This document shows positions 26,078 through 35,700 of a stretch of DNA of 64,000 nucleotides, in pieces. Positions within the stretch are counted from its first letter, which is position 1. Each line of letters opens with the position of its first letter. Source of the stretch: Methylomicrobium agile (GTDB lineage Bacteria; Pseudomonadota; Gammaproteobacteria; Methylococcales; Methylomonadaceae); assembly GCF_000733855.1 (NCBI RefSeq), contig NZ_JPOJ01000001.1, forward strand, positions 310,001 through 374,000, given 5' to 3'. The notes under the pieces were generated by a model. The model had not been told where the DNA came from and ran no database searches. It worked only from the letters and a program-made list of their open reading frames with translations. A program made the translations under genes and the position numbers.

Positions 26078-28765
26078 ATGTCTTCTACAAGCAACCTACA
26101 GAAAATCATCTCCGCTGTCGGCAACCGTATCCTCGGCAATCCGTTCAAAACTTTTCTGATCATCTGCCTGCTGGTCGGCCTGGTCGTGCAATACACCGCC
26201 AACAATTTGAGCATCAATACCGATACCGCGGAACTGATCGCGCCCGATGCGCCGTTTCAACAAAACCGCCGCAAGTTCGAACAAAACTTCTCCCAGGATA
26301 TGCATACGCTGTTGCTGGTCGTCGAATCGGACGTGCCCGAACTGACCAAATCGGCGACCAAGCGCCTGGGCCGCTTGCTGAGCGCGGACAAAACCCATTT
26401 CGATTCGGTATACGTGCCGAACGACAACGACTATTTTCACCGCAACGGCCTGCTCTATCTCGGGCAGGACGACCTGCAAACCCTGTCGGACAGCCTGTCG
26501 CAGGCCCAGCCTTTTATCGGCCGCATCTCGAAAGAGCCGAACCTGACCGGTTTTTTCTCGATTCTCGAAGAGGCGCTGACCTCCGCGAACAAGGACCAGT
26601 CCGTACCGATCGATCTGACCTCGCTGATCGACAAAATCAACACCGCCCTGCATAAACGCGTCAACGGCGAAGACAGCCTGTTGTCTTGGGAAAACCTGAT
26701 CGCCGAACAGAAAATCACCCAGGCAAGCGCGAACAAAGGTTTCATCAACGTGCTGCCCAAATTCGATTACACGTCGATACGGCCCGCCGAAAACGCGATC
26801 GAAGCGATCCGGAAAGCGGCCGAATCGATTCAGGAACCGAACCTGCCGAAAGTCAAAGTCTGGGTGACCGGCGAAGTCGGCCTCGAAGACGACGAACTCC
26901 TCGGCATGAGTACCGGCACCTTCAACGCCAGCATTTTTTCGGTAGTGCTGGTCTTCGCTATTTTATTGACCGCTTACCGCTCGCTGGCCCTGACCTTGGC
27001 GACCCTGTTCACTCTGGCACTCGGCATGGTGTTTTGCGGCGGTTTCGCCGCCCTTTCGGTGAAGCAGTTGAACCTGATTTCGGTCGCGTTCGCGGTTTCG
27101 AACATCGGCCTCGGCGTCGAATATGCGATCCATTTCTGCCTGCGCTACCGGGACAACCTGAGCCACCACATCGACAAGGTCCGTGCGATCCGCAGCACCC
27201 TGCTCAGCACCAGCCCGTCGCTGCTGTTGTGCGCCGGCACCACCGCGATCGGGCTGTACGCTTTCATACCGACCGATTACAAAGGCGTGTCCGAACTTGG
27301 CCTCCTGGCCGGGACCAGCCTGTTCATCTGCCTGTTGATCACGCTGACCGTTCTGCCGCTGCTGCTCAAATTCGTGCCGGTTTCGGTTCCCGCCGACACC
27401 ATGAATACGCATCCGGCACTGGCCAGACTGGCCGAGAGGCTGGCCAATCTGACCCTGCATTATGCCAAACCGATTGCGATCGTGACCGGATTGCTGACCT
27501 TGTTGTCGATCGTGCTGGTCTTTCAGGTCGAAACCGATTTCAATCCGCTGAACCTGCGCGATCCCAAAACCGAGTCGGTGATCGCGTTCAAAGATCTGAT
27601 GAAGGACAAGGACACTTCGCCGATGACCCTGACCATCCTCGCGCCCGATGCGGACAAAACCAAGGCGCTGCAGCGGCAGCTCGCGAAAGTGGATACGGTC
27701 GATAAATCGATCAGCCTGTTCGATTTCGTGCCGGAAAACCAGGAAGACAAACTGGCGATCATCGAGGAAATCGCTCTGATACTTGGCGCCCAGCCGCAGC
27801 GATTCCCCGAGCTGCAGCCCGATCGCGCTCCGGAAAACGGCATCGGAAAACTGATCCGGGCCATCGACACGGTGCTGCCTCAAAAAACCAACGCCAAGGA
27901 AGTCGAGTCGCTGACCACGCTGAGAAAGGAATTGAGCGACATTTTGATCGAGCTGGACGCAAGACAGATCACCAGCCGCGACCAGTTCATCGAACAGGTG
28001 CAGATCACGCTGCTCGGCACGCTGCCGAAAGTGATGAACGAACTCTACGCGAGCCTGAACGCGAGCGAGGTCACGCTCGCCGACGTGCCGCCGGACATCA
28101 GGGAAAGATGGCTCAGCAAGAGCGGGCTGTACCGGATTCAGATCATTCCCAGATACGATCTGAACAATCTCGACAACATGGCGAAATTCATCACCGACGT
28201 GCAGGCAATCGCGCCGGAAACCACCGATCTGCCGATCATGTACTGGGAGTCGATGAAGGAAGTGATCAACGCCTTCCAGGAAGCGATCATCATCGCGCTG
28301 ATCACGATCACCCTGCTCTTGATGGCGATCCGCCGCAACGTGATCGATACGGTGTTGGTGATGACGCCGCTGATTCTGGCCGGGCTGTTTACGATGGCCA
28401 GCACGGTGCTGACCGGCACGCCGATCAATTTCGCCAATATCATCGCGCTGCCGCTGCTCCTGGGCCTCGGCGTCGACAACGGCATTCACATGGTCGAAAA
28501 ACTGCATCACTCGCTGTCGGAAGAGCAGAACATCTACCAGTCGAGCACCGCGCGGGCGATGTTCTACGGCGCGCTGACCACCGCGTCGAGCTTCGCGGGG
28601 CTGGCGTTTTCGCCGCATCAGGGCATCGCGAGCATGGGCCTGGTGATCACGATCGGAATCTTCTGGATCATGACCTGTACGTTCGTGATTCTGCCGGCGC
28701 TGAGCAAACTGGTATTCAAACACAGAATACCCCATCCCGCGGTCAAACTGCCGGAAACGGCCTAG
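26078..28765 (+). CDS. hpnN: RND/MMPL-family exporter, HpnN-type (hopanoid-associated)
   Basis: HpnN moves hopanoids to the outer membrane in hopanoid producers. This 895-residue protein has the RND layout twice: one membrane helix near residues 24-44 then a periplasmic domain, a block of five helices (about 285-430), another helix near 465, a second periplasmic domain, and a final helix block (about 730-885). The N-terminal NNLSINTDTAELIAPDAPF and the central FQVETDFNPLNLRDPKTES are characteristic of the HpnN-type branch. No squalene-hopene cyclase is nearby, so the hopanoid role rests on similarity only; a general MMPL lipid exporter is the alternative. Confidence 0.8.
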   Translation: MSSTSNLQKIISAVGNRILGNPFKTFLIICLLVGLVVQYTANNLSINTDTAELIAPDAPFQQNRRKFEQNFSQDMHTLLLVVESDVPELTKSATKRLGRLLSADKTHFDSVYVPNDNDYFHRNGLLYLGQDDLQTLSDSLSQAQPFIGRISKEPNLTGFFSILEEALTSANKDQSVPIDLTSLIDKINTALHKRVNGEDSLLSWENLIAEQKITQASANKGFINVLPKFDYTSIRPAENAIEAIRKAAESIQEPNLPKVKVWVTGEVGLEDDELLGMSTGTFNASIFSVVLVFAILLTAYRSLALTLATLFTLALGMVFCGGFAALSVKQLNLISVAFAVSNIGLGVEYAIHFCLRYRDNLSHHIDKVRAIRSTLLSTSPSLLLCAGTTAIGLYAFIPTDYKGVSELGLLAGTSLFICLLITLTVLPLLLKFVPVSVPADTMNTHPALARLAERLANLTLHYAKPIAIVTGLLTLLSIVLVFQVETDFNPLNLRDPKTESVIAFKDLMKDKDTSPMTLTILAPDADKTKALQRQLAKVDTVDKSISLFDFVPENQEDKLAIIEEIALILGAQPQRFPELQPDRAPENGIGKLIRAIDTVLPQKTNAKEVESLTTLRKELSDILIELDARQITSRDQFIEQVQITLLGTLPKVMNELYASLNASEVTLADVPPDIRERWLSKSGLYRIQIIPRYDLNNLDNMAKFITDVQAIAPETTDLPIMYWESMKEVINAFQEAIIIALITITLLLMAIRRNVIDTVLVMTPLILAGLFTMASTVLTGTPINFANIIALPLLLGLGVDNGIHMVEKLHHSLSEEQNIYQSSTARAMFYGALTTASSFAGLAFSPHQGIASMGLVITIGIFWIMTCTFVILPALSKLVFKHRIPHPAVKLPETA

Positions 28766-28831
28766 ACGGGAAGCGTCATCCCGTTTCCATTTACGATCCT
28801 GCACCGCAAGCCGCCCGGGGGAAGATAAACG

Positions 28832-29473
28832 ATGCTCGACTATAGCGACTATATCAAAATCTTCATTGCGCTGCTGGCGGTGGTCGATCCGGTCGGCGTC
28901 ATGCCGATCATTGCCGGCCTGACGGCGCGCGGCGACCGGAACGAACTGAATTCGATCGCCGGCACCGCCGCGCTGGCGGTCGCGGCGATCCTGCTGGCCG
29001 CGCTGTTCGTCGGCGAGGATCTGCTGCATTTTTTCGGGATCAGCATCAATTCCTTTAAAATCAGCGGCGGCATTTTGCTGATGCTGATGGCGCTCTCGAT
29101 GCTGCAGGCGAGAACCAGCGAAACGGTGCATAACCGCCAGGAAGCCGAAGCGCTCGAAAACCACCGCTCGCTCGCGATCGTGCCGGTGTCGATGCCGCTG
29201 TTGGCCGGCCCCGGCGCGATCAGCGCGGTGATCCTGTATGCGCAAATGGGTAACGGCATCGAACACTATTTGCTGATCAGCCTCGACATTCTCGCGGTCG
29301 TGCTGATCTTGTGGGCCGTCATCCGTTTCATTCCCTGGCTGACCCGGCACCTGGGGCAAACCGGCATCAATGTCTTTACCCGGCTGATGGGCCTGATCCT
29401 GTCGGCGCTGGCGATCGAGTTCATGGCGAGCGGCTTGAAAGGTCTGTTTCCGGTTTTGTCCGCCCCGCTTTGA
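28832..29473 (+). CDS. MarC/YhgN family inner membrane protein
   Basis: A 213-residue protein with six hydrophobic segments of the MarC (UPF0056) family, whose physiological role is unresolved; the link to multiple antibiotic resistance was withdrawn. Visible are ALLAVVDPVGVMPIIAGLT at the N-terminus, KISGGILLMLMALSML in the middle and VPVSMPLLAGPGAISAVI, all family hallmarks. The start has a GGGGGAAG ribosome site. It follows hpnN by about 66 bases and precedes corA by 5 bases, so the three may share a transcript. Confidence 0.9.
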   Translation: MLDYSDYIKIFIALLAVVDPVGVMPIIAGLTARGDRNELNSIAGTAALAVAAILLAALFVGEDLLHFFGISINSFKISGGILLMLMALSMLQARTSETVHNRQEAEALENHRSLAIVPVSMPLLAGPGAISAVILYAQMGNGIEHYLLISLDILAVVLILWAVIRFIPWLTRHLGQTGINVFTRLMGLILSALAIEFMASGLKGLFPVLSAPL

Positions 29474-29478
29474 CGCGC

Positions 29479-30543
29479 ATGATCGAATCGTTAAGCTACG
29501 CTTCCGAAAAATCGGGCATGCCGCCCGGCTCGCTCGTGCATGTCGGCGAAGTGCACGATCACATCCGGAGCATTACGGTAATCAATTACAACGCCTCGCT
29601 ACTTGAAATACGCACACTCGCCGCAACGGACGAGATCCCGCAGTACGACACGCCCGAAACGGTCACCTGGATCATCGTGAACGGCCTGCAGGATGTCTCG
29701 GTCGTCGAGACAATCGGCCGGCATTTCAATATTCATCCTCTGGTGCTCGAAGACATTCTGAATACGCACCAGCGGCCCAAATTCGAGGAATTCGAGCATT
29801 ATTTGTATATCGTACTCAAGGCGATCGCGCTGCAGAACGGCGATGCCTCGGTCGAGTACGAGCAGATCAGCCTGCTGCTGTTGAACAATATCGTCTTCAC
29901 CTTCAAGGAAAAGTCCGACACGATCCTGGACCCGATCATCAACCGGCTGAACGTACCGCAAAGCCACATACGCACCCAGAAAGGCGACTATCTGGCTTAC
30001 GTAATCATGGATACGGTCATCGACGAATACTTCGCGCTGCAGGATGCTTTCGACGAACTGATCGAAACGGTCGAAGACGAGCTCCTGACCAATCCGACCC
30101 ACTGCACCCTGGCGACGATTCAAAAAATCAAACGCGAATTGATTTATCTGCGCCGATCGATCTCCCCGCTCCGGGAACTGCTGACGGCGATTCACCGCAG
30201 CGAATCGCCGCTCTTGCACGAACGTACCCAACATTATTTCACCGATGTCTACGATCATGCGCTCCGGATCATCGAGGCGCTGGAATCCTACCGCGACCTG
30301 ATTTCCGGAATGCTCGATATCTACCTGTCCAGCATCAGCAACAAAATGAACGAGACGATGAAAGTGCTCACCGTGTTCGCGACGCTGTTCATTCCGTTGA
30401 CTTTCATCGCCGGCGTGTACGGAATGAATTTCGAATACATGCCCGAACTGAAATGGAAATGGGGCTATCCGGTATTGTGGGCGGTGTTTATCGCCATCTC
30501 GGGCGTACTGCTGCTATTCTTCAAGAAACGCAAATGGCTTTGA
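29479..30543 (+). CDS. corA: magnesium/cobalt transporter CorA
   Basis: A homopentameric Mg2+/Co2+ channel of the inner membrane. The ATG at 29479 gives 354 residues: a long cytoplasmic alpha/beta and helical funnel domain, then two C-terminal membrane helices with the signature YGMNFEYMPEL in the loop between them and a basic tail KKRKWL. The size matches the Thermotoga-type CorA. The frame open back to 29311 overlaps marC and is rejected. Its last 23 bases overlap the end of glpD on the opposite strand. Confidence 0.95.
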   Translation: MIESLSYASEKSGMPPGSLVHVGEVHDHIRSITVINYNASLLEIRTLAATDEIPQYDTPETVTWIIVNGLQDVSVVETIGRHFNIHPLVLEDILNTHQRPKFEEFEHYLYIVLKAIALQNGDASVEYEQISLLLLNNIVFTFKEKSDTILDPIINRLNVPQSHIRTQKGDYLAYVIMDTVIDEYFALQDAFDELIETVEDELLTNPTHCTLATIQKIKRELIYLRRSISPLRELLTAIHRSESPLLHERTQHYFTDVYDHALRIIEALESYRDLISGMLDIYLSSISNKMNETMKVLTVFATLFIPLTFIAGVYGMNFEYMPELKWKWGYPVLWAVFIAISGVLLLFFKKRKWL

Positions 30544-32101
30544 GTTCCGCCTCGATCCTTTCCTGATCCCAGCCCAGAACCGGCGCAATCGTTTCCGCAA
30601 TCCGCCTGACCTCTTTCGGCGCCAGTTTCGCCAGAATCAGCAGAGGCAGCCTGCGCCGGAGCAGATCTTCGAGACGCACGACCATTTCGGTGCGTGCGCA
30701 GACCAGCAAATCGGCAACGATAAAAGGCGCGTCCGCAACGATCCGCGCCGCCGAGCCGGGCCGTTTCCCGCACTGGTCGAAGATTTCCGGGACGCGGCTG
30801 CCGTACCGGAACAGCAGCCAGTCGGCGCTTTCGCGGTCGATGCCCAGTGCAACGGCGCGCCGGATCATCGCTGCGGACCAAGCCGGAAAATCCCCCTCTG
30901 GCGCCCAGGGCAGCGGCTTGCCGAAAGTCGCGCAGCGTACCGGTTTACCCAAGTCACCGCAAAGCCGGTCGACGATCTCTGCCGCGTCGCTTCTGGCCGA
31001 CGTCAATTTGCCGCCGATCGAGGTCAACAGCCCGTTCGGCGCCGCCTGCAGTTCCCAGTCGCGGCTGACCGCCGACGGGGAGGACGCATCGCTTGCCTTC
31101 AGGACCCGCAGTCCCGCGAAAGCGCCGATGATGTCGTCTTTCGCCCAATGCGTATTGCGAGCGAAATGGTTCACTTCGTTCAACAGGTAATCGATGTCCT
31201 CCGCTTCGACTTTTACGGCGTCGACATCGCCCGCATAGTCGGTATCGGTCGTGCCGACCAGCGTCCGTCCGTACCAGGGAATCATGAAGAATACCCGGCC
31301 GTCGGCCTTTGCGGTCAGCAATAAGGCCTCATTGCCCAACAGGTTCGGCAGCACCAGATGCACGCCCTTGCTCAGGCGGTAGTTTTGCCGGCCTTGCTGC
31401 AGCCGGAAGGCCCATTGCCCGGCCGTATTCACGAAGTGCCGCGCCTGCACGGCCATGCTTTCGCCTGTCGTCCGGTCGGTCACGACCGTGGCGGAAAGTT
31501 TGCCGTCCCGCTCCAGAAAATCGCCCGCTTCGCAGTAATTGACACAGACCGCGCCGGCGCTTTGCGCACCGGCCACCAACTCCAGCACCAGCCGCGCATC
31601 GTCGGTCTGGGCGTCGAGATAGGTAAATCCGGCTTTCAAACCGTCGGCGCGCAAAAACGGAAAGCGCCCGGAAAACCTGCGTCCGCCGTAATAACGAAAA
31701 CCCTGGCCCCCGCCGATCGCGCCGGCCAACCCGTCATACAGCGTCAGGCCGACCGCCAACCGAAAGCGGTCCAGCCGGCCGCCCCGGTAAACCGGCACGC
31801 CGAAACGCAACGGCCGCACCCGATGCGGCGCCGCGGCCAGCAGCATCTGCCGTTCGGCCAGCGTTTTGCGCACCAGCTTGAAATCGAAATTTTCGAGATA
31901 GCGAAGGCCGCCGTGCACCAGCTTACTCGAAGCGCTGGACGTCGCGTTCGCCCAGTCGCCCCGGTCGATCAAGACGACTTTCAAGCCGCGCAGGGCCGCA
32001 TCATACGCGGTCCAGGCGCCGTAAATGCCGCCGCCGCAAACCAATACATCGAATATCGGCCCGTTCAATCGGGAAAAATCGCGCGTCATCATCCGATTCA
32101 T
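30521..32101 (-). CDS. glpD: FAD-dependent glycerol-3-phosphate dehydrogenase
   Basis: Oxidises glycerol 3-phosphate to dihydroxyacetone phosphate and feeds electrons to quinone at the inner membrane. From ATG 32101 it has 526 residues. Visible are the FAD-binding FDVLVCGGGIYGAWTAYDAALRG, the family motif SSASSKLVHGGLRYLENFDF, the substrate region KGVHLVLPN and GTTDTDYAGD, plus the C-terminal DAO-associated domain. ATGs at 32143, 32092 and 32089 are alternative starts; 32101 has GAGG just upstream, though close. No glycerol kinase or uptake gene is adjacent. Repeats fill the 5' side, so its promoter must lie in or beyond them. Confidence 0.93.
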   Translation of the reverse strand: MNRMMTRDFSRLNGPIFDVLVCGGGIYGAWTAYDAALRGLKVVLIDRGDWANATSSASSKLVHGGLRYLENFDFKLVRKTLAERQMLLAAAPHRVRPLRFGVPVYRGGRLDRFRLAVGLTLYDGLAGAIGGGQGFRYYGGRRFSGRFPFLRADGLKAGFTYLDAQTDDARLVLELVAGAQSAGAVCVNYCEAGDFLERDGKLSATVVTDRTTGESMAVQARHFVNTAGQWAFRLQQGRQNYRLSKGVHLVLPNLLGNEALLLTAKADGRVFFMIPWYGRTLVGTTDTDYAGDVDAVKVEAEDIDYLLNEVNHFARNTHWAKDDIIGAFAGLRVLKASDASSPSAVSRDWELQAAPNGLLTSIGGKLTSARSDAAEIVDRLCGDLGKPVRCATFGKPLPWAPEGDFPAWSAAMIRRAVALGIDRESADWLLFRYGSRVPEIFDQCGKRPGSAARIVADAPFIVADLLVCARTEMVVRLEDLLRRRLPLLILAKLAPKEVRRIAETIAPVLGWDQERIEAELKAICVS

Positions 32102-32145
32102 TGCCTCAGCCGCCGTAAATACCTCATCATTGATACCGTGCATTG

Positions 32146-32173
32146 TCCACGAAAAACACGAAAGGCACGAAAG
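32146..32173. repeat. inverted partner of the 9-bp repeat array
   Basis: TCCACGAAAAACACGAAA at 32146-32163 is the exact reverse complement of the last 18 bases of the tandem array (32527-32544). It continues with GGCACGAAAG, an intermediate unit form. Together the two sites bound a region of about 400 bases upstream of glpD. Confidence 0.75.
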
Positions 32174-32320
32174 ATTTCATAGCTTGATCCATTCAACCGT
32201 CGCTTTCGGATAGCGGCTCAAGCCGATCGGCAAACCAGGCGCTCTCGGATATTCCCTGCGCTCTTGATAGACCGGCTCAAAAAAGCAGCCATACATTTTC
32301 CGCCCCTAAGCACGACACTC

Positions 32321-32544
32321 TTTCGCGCCTTTCGCGCCTTTCGCGCCTTTCGCGCCTTTCGCGCCTTTCGCGCCTTTCGCGCCTTTCGCGCCTTTCGCGC
32401 CTTTCGCGCCTTTCGCGCCTTTCGCGCCTTTCGCGCCTTTCGCGCCTTTCGTGTTTTTCGTGTTTTTCGTGTTTTTCGTGTTTTCGTGTTTTTCGTGTTT
32501 TTCGTGTTTTTCGTGTTTTTCGTGTTTTTCGTGTTTTTCGTGGA
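32321..32544. repeat. 9-bp tandem repeat array in two blocks
   Basis: Fourteen perfect copies of TTTCGCGCC (32321-32446) are followed by ten copies of TTTCGTGTT (32447-32535, one lacking a T) and a final TTTCGTGGA. The two unit types differ only by C/T changes. The frame is open in both directions because the unit is three codons, giving low-complexity Phe-Arg-Ala or Gly-Ala-Lys strings; I do not regard these as genes. The array lies 15 bases after the comF stop and upstream of glpD, both on the minus strand. No spacers exist, so it is not CRISPR. Confidence 0.95.
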
Positions 32545-32559
32545 TTTGATCATAACACA

Positions 32560-33255
32560 TCAGGCGCGGGCGCAAACCCAGACATCGACGCGTTCGACCC
32601 CTTGCCGCTTGAGCAGCAAAGCCATCTCCTGCACGGTGGAACCGGTCGTCATTACGTCGTCGAGAATCGCCACATGCCGGTAATGAACCGGCACAATCAG
32701 TTCAAACGCACTTTTGATGTTTCTCTGCCGCTGTTTGGAAGTCAGGCCGGCCTGATGCGGGGTAGCGCGCCGCCGCCGGCAACTGTAGAGATCGAGCGGA
32801 GTCCCGGTTTCGGAAGCGATCAGCCGGGCGATCTCGATCGCTTGATTGAATCCGCGCTTTCGGTAGCGCGCCCTGTGCAAAGGCACCGGCATGATGCAAT
32901 CGGGCATCAACGCATGCCGGCCGACATGCTCGGCCAGCAGCTGCCCGAGCAAACGCGCATGGGCATGGCGGGAACCGAATTTCAGGCCGGTGATCAGATG
33001 GCGCATGCCTTCCTGGTACAGAAAAGGCGCATACACCTGATCGAACGCAGGCGGGCGGGCAACGCAGCGCCCGCAAAGCCGGTCCGCATCGGCCGCTGCC
33101 AGCGGATTTGCGCAGCGCGGGCAACAGCAGGCATTGACCGGCAATTGCTCCCGGCACGGCAAGCAAAGATCACGCCCCGTCTGCCCCGCACTCCCGCACA
33201 GGACACAGGTTGGCGGAAACAGCAGTTGCTGTATAATATCGAGCCAGTTGTTCAC
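32560..33255 (-). CDS. comF: ComF family phosphoribosyltransferase-like protein
   Basis: A ComF/GntX-type protein; relatives are needed for DNA uptake in competent bacteria, but the biochemical activity is not settled. The 231 residues begin at a GTG (33255). An N-terminal zinc ribbon (CVLCGSAG ... CLPC, then CCCPRCANP ... CGRC) is followed by a type I phosphoribosyltransferase domain with VPLHRARYRKRGFNQAIEIA and the PRPP motif VAILDDVMTTGST. The upstream frame to 33405 overlaps bioB on the other strand. No better start codon is available, and the ribosome site is poor. Divergent from bioB. Confidence 0.88.
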   Translation of the reverse strand: MNNWLDIIQQLLFPPTCVLCGSAGQTGRDLCLPCREQLPVNACCCPRCANPLAAADADRLCGRCVARPPAFDQVYAPFLYQEGMRHLITGLKFGSRHAHARLLGQLLAEHVGRHALMPDCIMPVPLHRARYRKRGFNQAIEIARLIASETGTPLDLYSCRRRRATPHQAGLTSKQRQRNIKSAFELIVPVHYRHVAILDDVMTTGSTVQEMALLLKRQGVERVDVWVCARA

Positions 33256-33314
33256 CCTTTTTAGAGAATTGAGTGGATCGGTTTTCAATTCAGCCCTACC
33301 CGGAGATTTTTCGC

Positions 33315-34316
33315 ATGACCGCCCTTCCTGCCTCCAGTGCCCTCGAAGCCGCCGCACCGGTCCGCCATGACTGGCAACTCGACGAAGTACGCGCGCTGTT
33401 CGCATTGCCCTTCAACGATCTGATCTTCAAGGCGCAATGCGCGCACCGGGCCTACTTCGACCCGAACGAAGTGCAGGTCAGCAGCCTGTTGAGCATCAAG
33501 ACCGGCTCGTGCTCCGAAGATTGCGGCTACTGCCCGCAAAGCGCCCGTTACGATACCGGCCTGAAGCCGGAGGCGTTGATGCCGGTCGATGCGGTCCTGA
33601 AAGCCGCGGAACGGGCCAAGGCGGAAGGCGCGAGCCGCTTCTGCATGGGCGCCGCCTGGCGCAGGCCGAAGGACAAGGATATCGAGAGAGTAGTCGAAAT
33701 GGTGCAGGGCGTCAAAGCGCTGGGCATGGAGACCTGTGTTACGCTGGGCATGCTGACCGACGAACAGACCGCGCGCCTGAAGGAAGGCGGCCTCGATTAC
33801 TACAATCACAACCTGGATACGTCCGAAGAGTATTATTCCGAGGTGATCACCACCCGCACCTACCAAGACCGCCTCGACACGCTCGCGCGTGTCCGCGACG
33901 CCGGCATTAATGTCTGCTGCGGCGGCATCGTCGGGATGGGCGAAAGCGACGACGACCGCGCCAAACTGCTGATCGAGCTGGCGAACATGCCGTCGCACCC
34001 TGAAAGCGTGCCGATCAACATGCTGGTGCAGGTCGAAGGCACGCCGCTGATGGGCACCGAAGCGCTGGATCCGTTCGTCTTCATCCGGACGATCGCGGTC
34101 GCGCGGATCATGATACCGAAATCGCGCGTGCGCCTGTCGGCGGGCCGCACCGAAATGAATGACGAAATGCAAGCGTTGTGCTTTCTGGCCGGCGCCAATT
34201 CGATCTTCTACGGCGACAAGCTCCTGACCACCGACAACCCGATGACGAACCGCGACAAGGCATTGTTCGAACGGCTCGGCGTGCATATGGGCGGTTCCAA
34301 CTACGCGCATCAATAA
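33315..34316 (+). CDS. bioB: biotin synthase
   Basis: A radical-SAM enzyme inserting sulfur into dethiobiotin, the last step of biotin synthesis. The ATG at 33315 is preceded by GGAG at good spacing and gives 333 residues; the GTG at 33273 lacks such a site. The radical-SAM cluster motif is CSEDCGYC with C66, C70 and C73. Family blocks [33 protein letters not shown] and [25 protein letters not shown] are all present; the Arg in SAGRTEM ligates the 2Fe-2S auxiliary cluster. First gene of bioB-F-H-C-D. Confidence 0.97.
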   Translation: MTALPASSALEAAAPVRHDWQLDEVRALFALPFNDLIFKAQCAHRAYFDPNEVQVSSLLSIKTGSCSEDCGYCPQSARYDTGLKPEALMPVDAVLKAAERAKAEGASRFCMGAAWRRPKDKDIERVVEMVQGVKALGMETCVTLGMLTDEQTARLKEGGLDYYNHNLDTSEEYYSEVITTRTYQDRLDTLARVRDAGINVCCGGIVGMGESDDDRAKLLIELANMPSHPESVPINMLVQVEGTPLMGTEALDPFVFIRTIAVARIMIPKSRVRLSAGRTEMNDEMQALCFLAGANSIFYGDKLLTTDNPMTNRDKALFERLGVHMGGSNYAHQ

Positions 34317-34345
34317 CGGCCATCGCCCCGAGGGTTCAAAGGTAA

Positions 34346-34363
34346 GTTGGGTTACAACCCAAC
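34346..34363. repeat. short palindrome after bioB
   Basis: GTTGGGTT (34346-34353) and AACCCAAC (34356-34363) form a stem with a 2-base loop about 30 bases after the bioB stop. It resembles short REP-like palindromes of the GTTGGGTT type and precedes a larger REP pair. Confidence 0.4.
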
Positions 34364-34400
34364 ACATTTGAGGACTCATGCAGGGTTAACGACAACCCGA

Positions 34401-34475
34401 GTAAGGCGGAACGCGATAGCGGTTCCGCCGGTGATAATTGCCAGTTGGCGGATCGCCTGACGGCATCCGCCCTAC
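34401..34475. repeat. paired REP-like element (BIME), between bioB and bioF
   Basis: The first stem is GTAAGGCGGAAC...GTTCCGCC. A CCAGTTGGCGGAT...ATCCGCCCTAC stem in inverted orientation follows. The two heads GTAAGG and the reverse complement of CCTAC mark a REP pair facing outward. The same arrangement and the CCAGTTGGCGGA linker recur at 56602-56678. No REP-associated transposase is in the window. Confidence 0.75.
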
Positions 34476-34496
34476 GCTTGCCAACAATATTTCCGA

Positions 34497-35681
34497 ATGA
34501 ACGCCTTCGAGACCGATGTCGAACATACGCTCGCAGCGATAGCCGCACAAAGCTTATTCCGCAGACGGCATATCGTTGCCTCACCGCAAGGCGTGCATCT
34601 GACGGCCGACGGCCGCGAACTGGTCAATTTTTGCAGCAACGATTATCTGGGCCTCGCGAATCATCCCGAGGTGACCGGCGCCTTCAAAAACGCCGCCGAC
34701 CGCTACGGCGTCGGCAGCGGCTCGGCGCATCTGGTCTGCGGCCATAGCATGGCCCATCACGCGCTCGAAGAGGAACTGGCCGAGTTTACCGGCCGCGAAC
34801 GGGCCTTGCTGTTCTCGACCGGTTACATGGCAAACCTCGGCGCGATTGCCGCGCTGACCGGCCGCGGCGATACGGTGTTCGAAGACCGCCTGAACCATGC
34901 TTCGCTGATCGACGGCGGCCTGTTGTCGGGCGCGCGCTTCAAGCGCTACCGCCATGCCGGCCCCGAACACCTGAAAAGCGCAATGTCTGGCGCCGGCGGC
35001 AAAAAACTGATCGTGACCGACGGCGTCTTCAGCATGGACGGCGACCTGGCGCCGCTGCCGGCCCTCGCCGAACTCGCGCAAGAAACCGGCGCCTGGCTGC
35101 TGGTCGACGATGCGCACGGCCTCGGGGTGCTCGGCGAACGGGGCGGCGGCGTGCTCGAACATTTCGGACTGAATCAAACCGACGTACCGGTGCTGGTCGG
35201 CACGCTGGGCAAGGCGTTCGGCACCTTCGGCGCCTTCGTGGCCGGCTCCGACGCCCTCATCGAACTGTTGATCCAGAAAGCGCGCACCTACATCTATACC
35301 ACCGCGCTGCCGCCCGCGGTCGCGGAAGCGACACGCGCGAGCCTGCGGCTTGCCCATGCCGAAACCTGGCGGCGCGACAAGCTGAAAATCCTGACCGAGC
35401 GCTTCCGGCACGGCGCCGCACAGATCGGCCTCGAACCGATGCCGTCTCCCTCGCCGATCCAGCCGATCCTGATCGGCGACAGCCGGAAAGCCGCTGCGCT
35501 CAGCGAAGCACTGCTCGCAACGGGTTTTTTGATCGGCGCGATCCGGCCGCCGACCGTACCGCAAGGCAGCGCGCGGCTCAGAGTCACGCTTTCCGCGGCC
35601 CATGAGGAAGCGCAGGTCGACAGGCTGCTGGATGCACTGGACCGACTCAAGGCTAAAAACGATACGGATACGGCGCCGTGA
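34497..35681 (+). CDS. bioF: 8-amino-7-oxononanoate synthase
   Basis: A PLP enzyme condensing pimeloyl-ACP (or CoA) with L-alanine to start the fused rings of biotin. The 394 residues show [28 protein letters not shown] (the family GSGGSRLVSG-type loop), [24 protein letters not shown] with the PLP-ring Asp, and the Schiff-base lysine K239 in [11 protein letters not shown]. The ATG lies at 34497 with a weak ribosome site, after a repeat-filled gap of 180 bases from bioB. Nineteen bases separate it from bioH. Confidence 0.96.
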   Translation: MNAFETDVEHTLAAIAAQSLFRRRHIVASPQGVHLTADGRELVNFCSNDYLGLANHPEVTGAFKNAADRYGVGSGSAHLVCGHSMAHHALEEELAEFTGRERALLFSTGYMANLGAIAALTGRGDTVFEDRLNHASLIDGGLLSGARFKRYRHAGPEHLKSAMSGAGGKKLIVTDGVFSMDGDLAPLPALAELAQETGAWLLVDDAHGLGVLGERGGGVLEHFGLNQTDVPVLVGTLGKAFGTFGAFVAGSDALIELLIQKARTYIYTTALPPAVAEATRASLRLAHAETWRRDKLKILTERFRHGAAQIGLEPMPSPSPIQPILIGDSRKAAALSEALLATGFLIGAIRPPTVPQGSARLRVTLSAAHEEAQVDRLLDALDRLKAKNDTDTAP

Positions 35682-35700
35682 ACGGCATTGAACTTCCTAA

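Noticed and set aside
26963-29359. Open frame of 798 codons on the minus strand across hpnN and marC
   Set aside because: Composition is Gln/Arg/His/Asp-rich as in mirror frames of GC-rich genes; it opposes two well-conserved genes and has no domain.
32321-32544. CRISPR array
   Set aside because: Units are contiguous 9-mers without spacers and no cas genes are near.
32264-32683. Low-complexity proteins of Phe-Arg-Ala or Gly-Ala-Lys repeats over the tandem array, both strands
   Set aside because: The 9-bp unit is a multiple of three so all frames through it stay open; no start signal or conserved flank.
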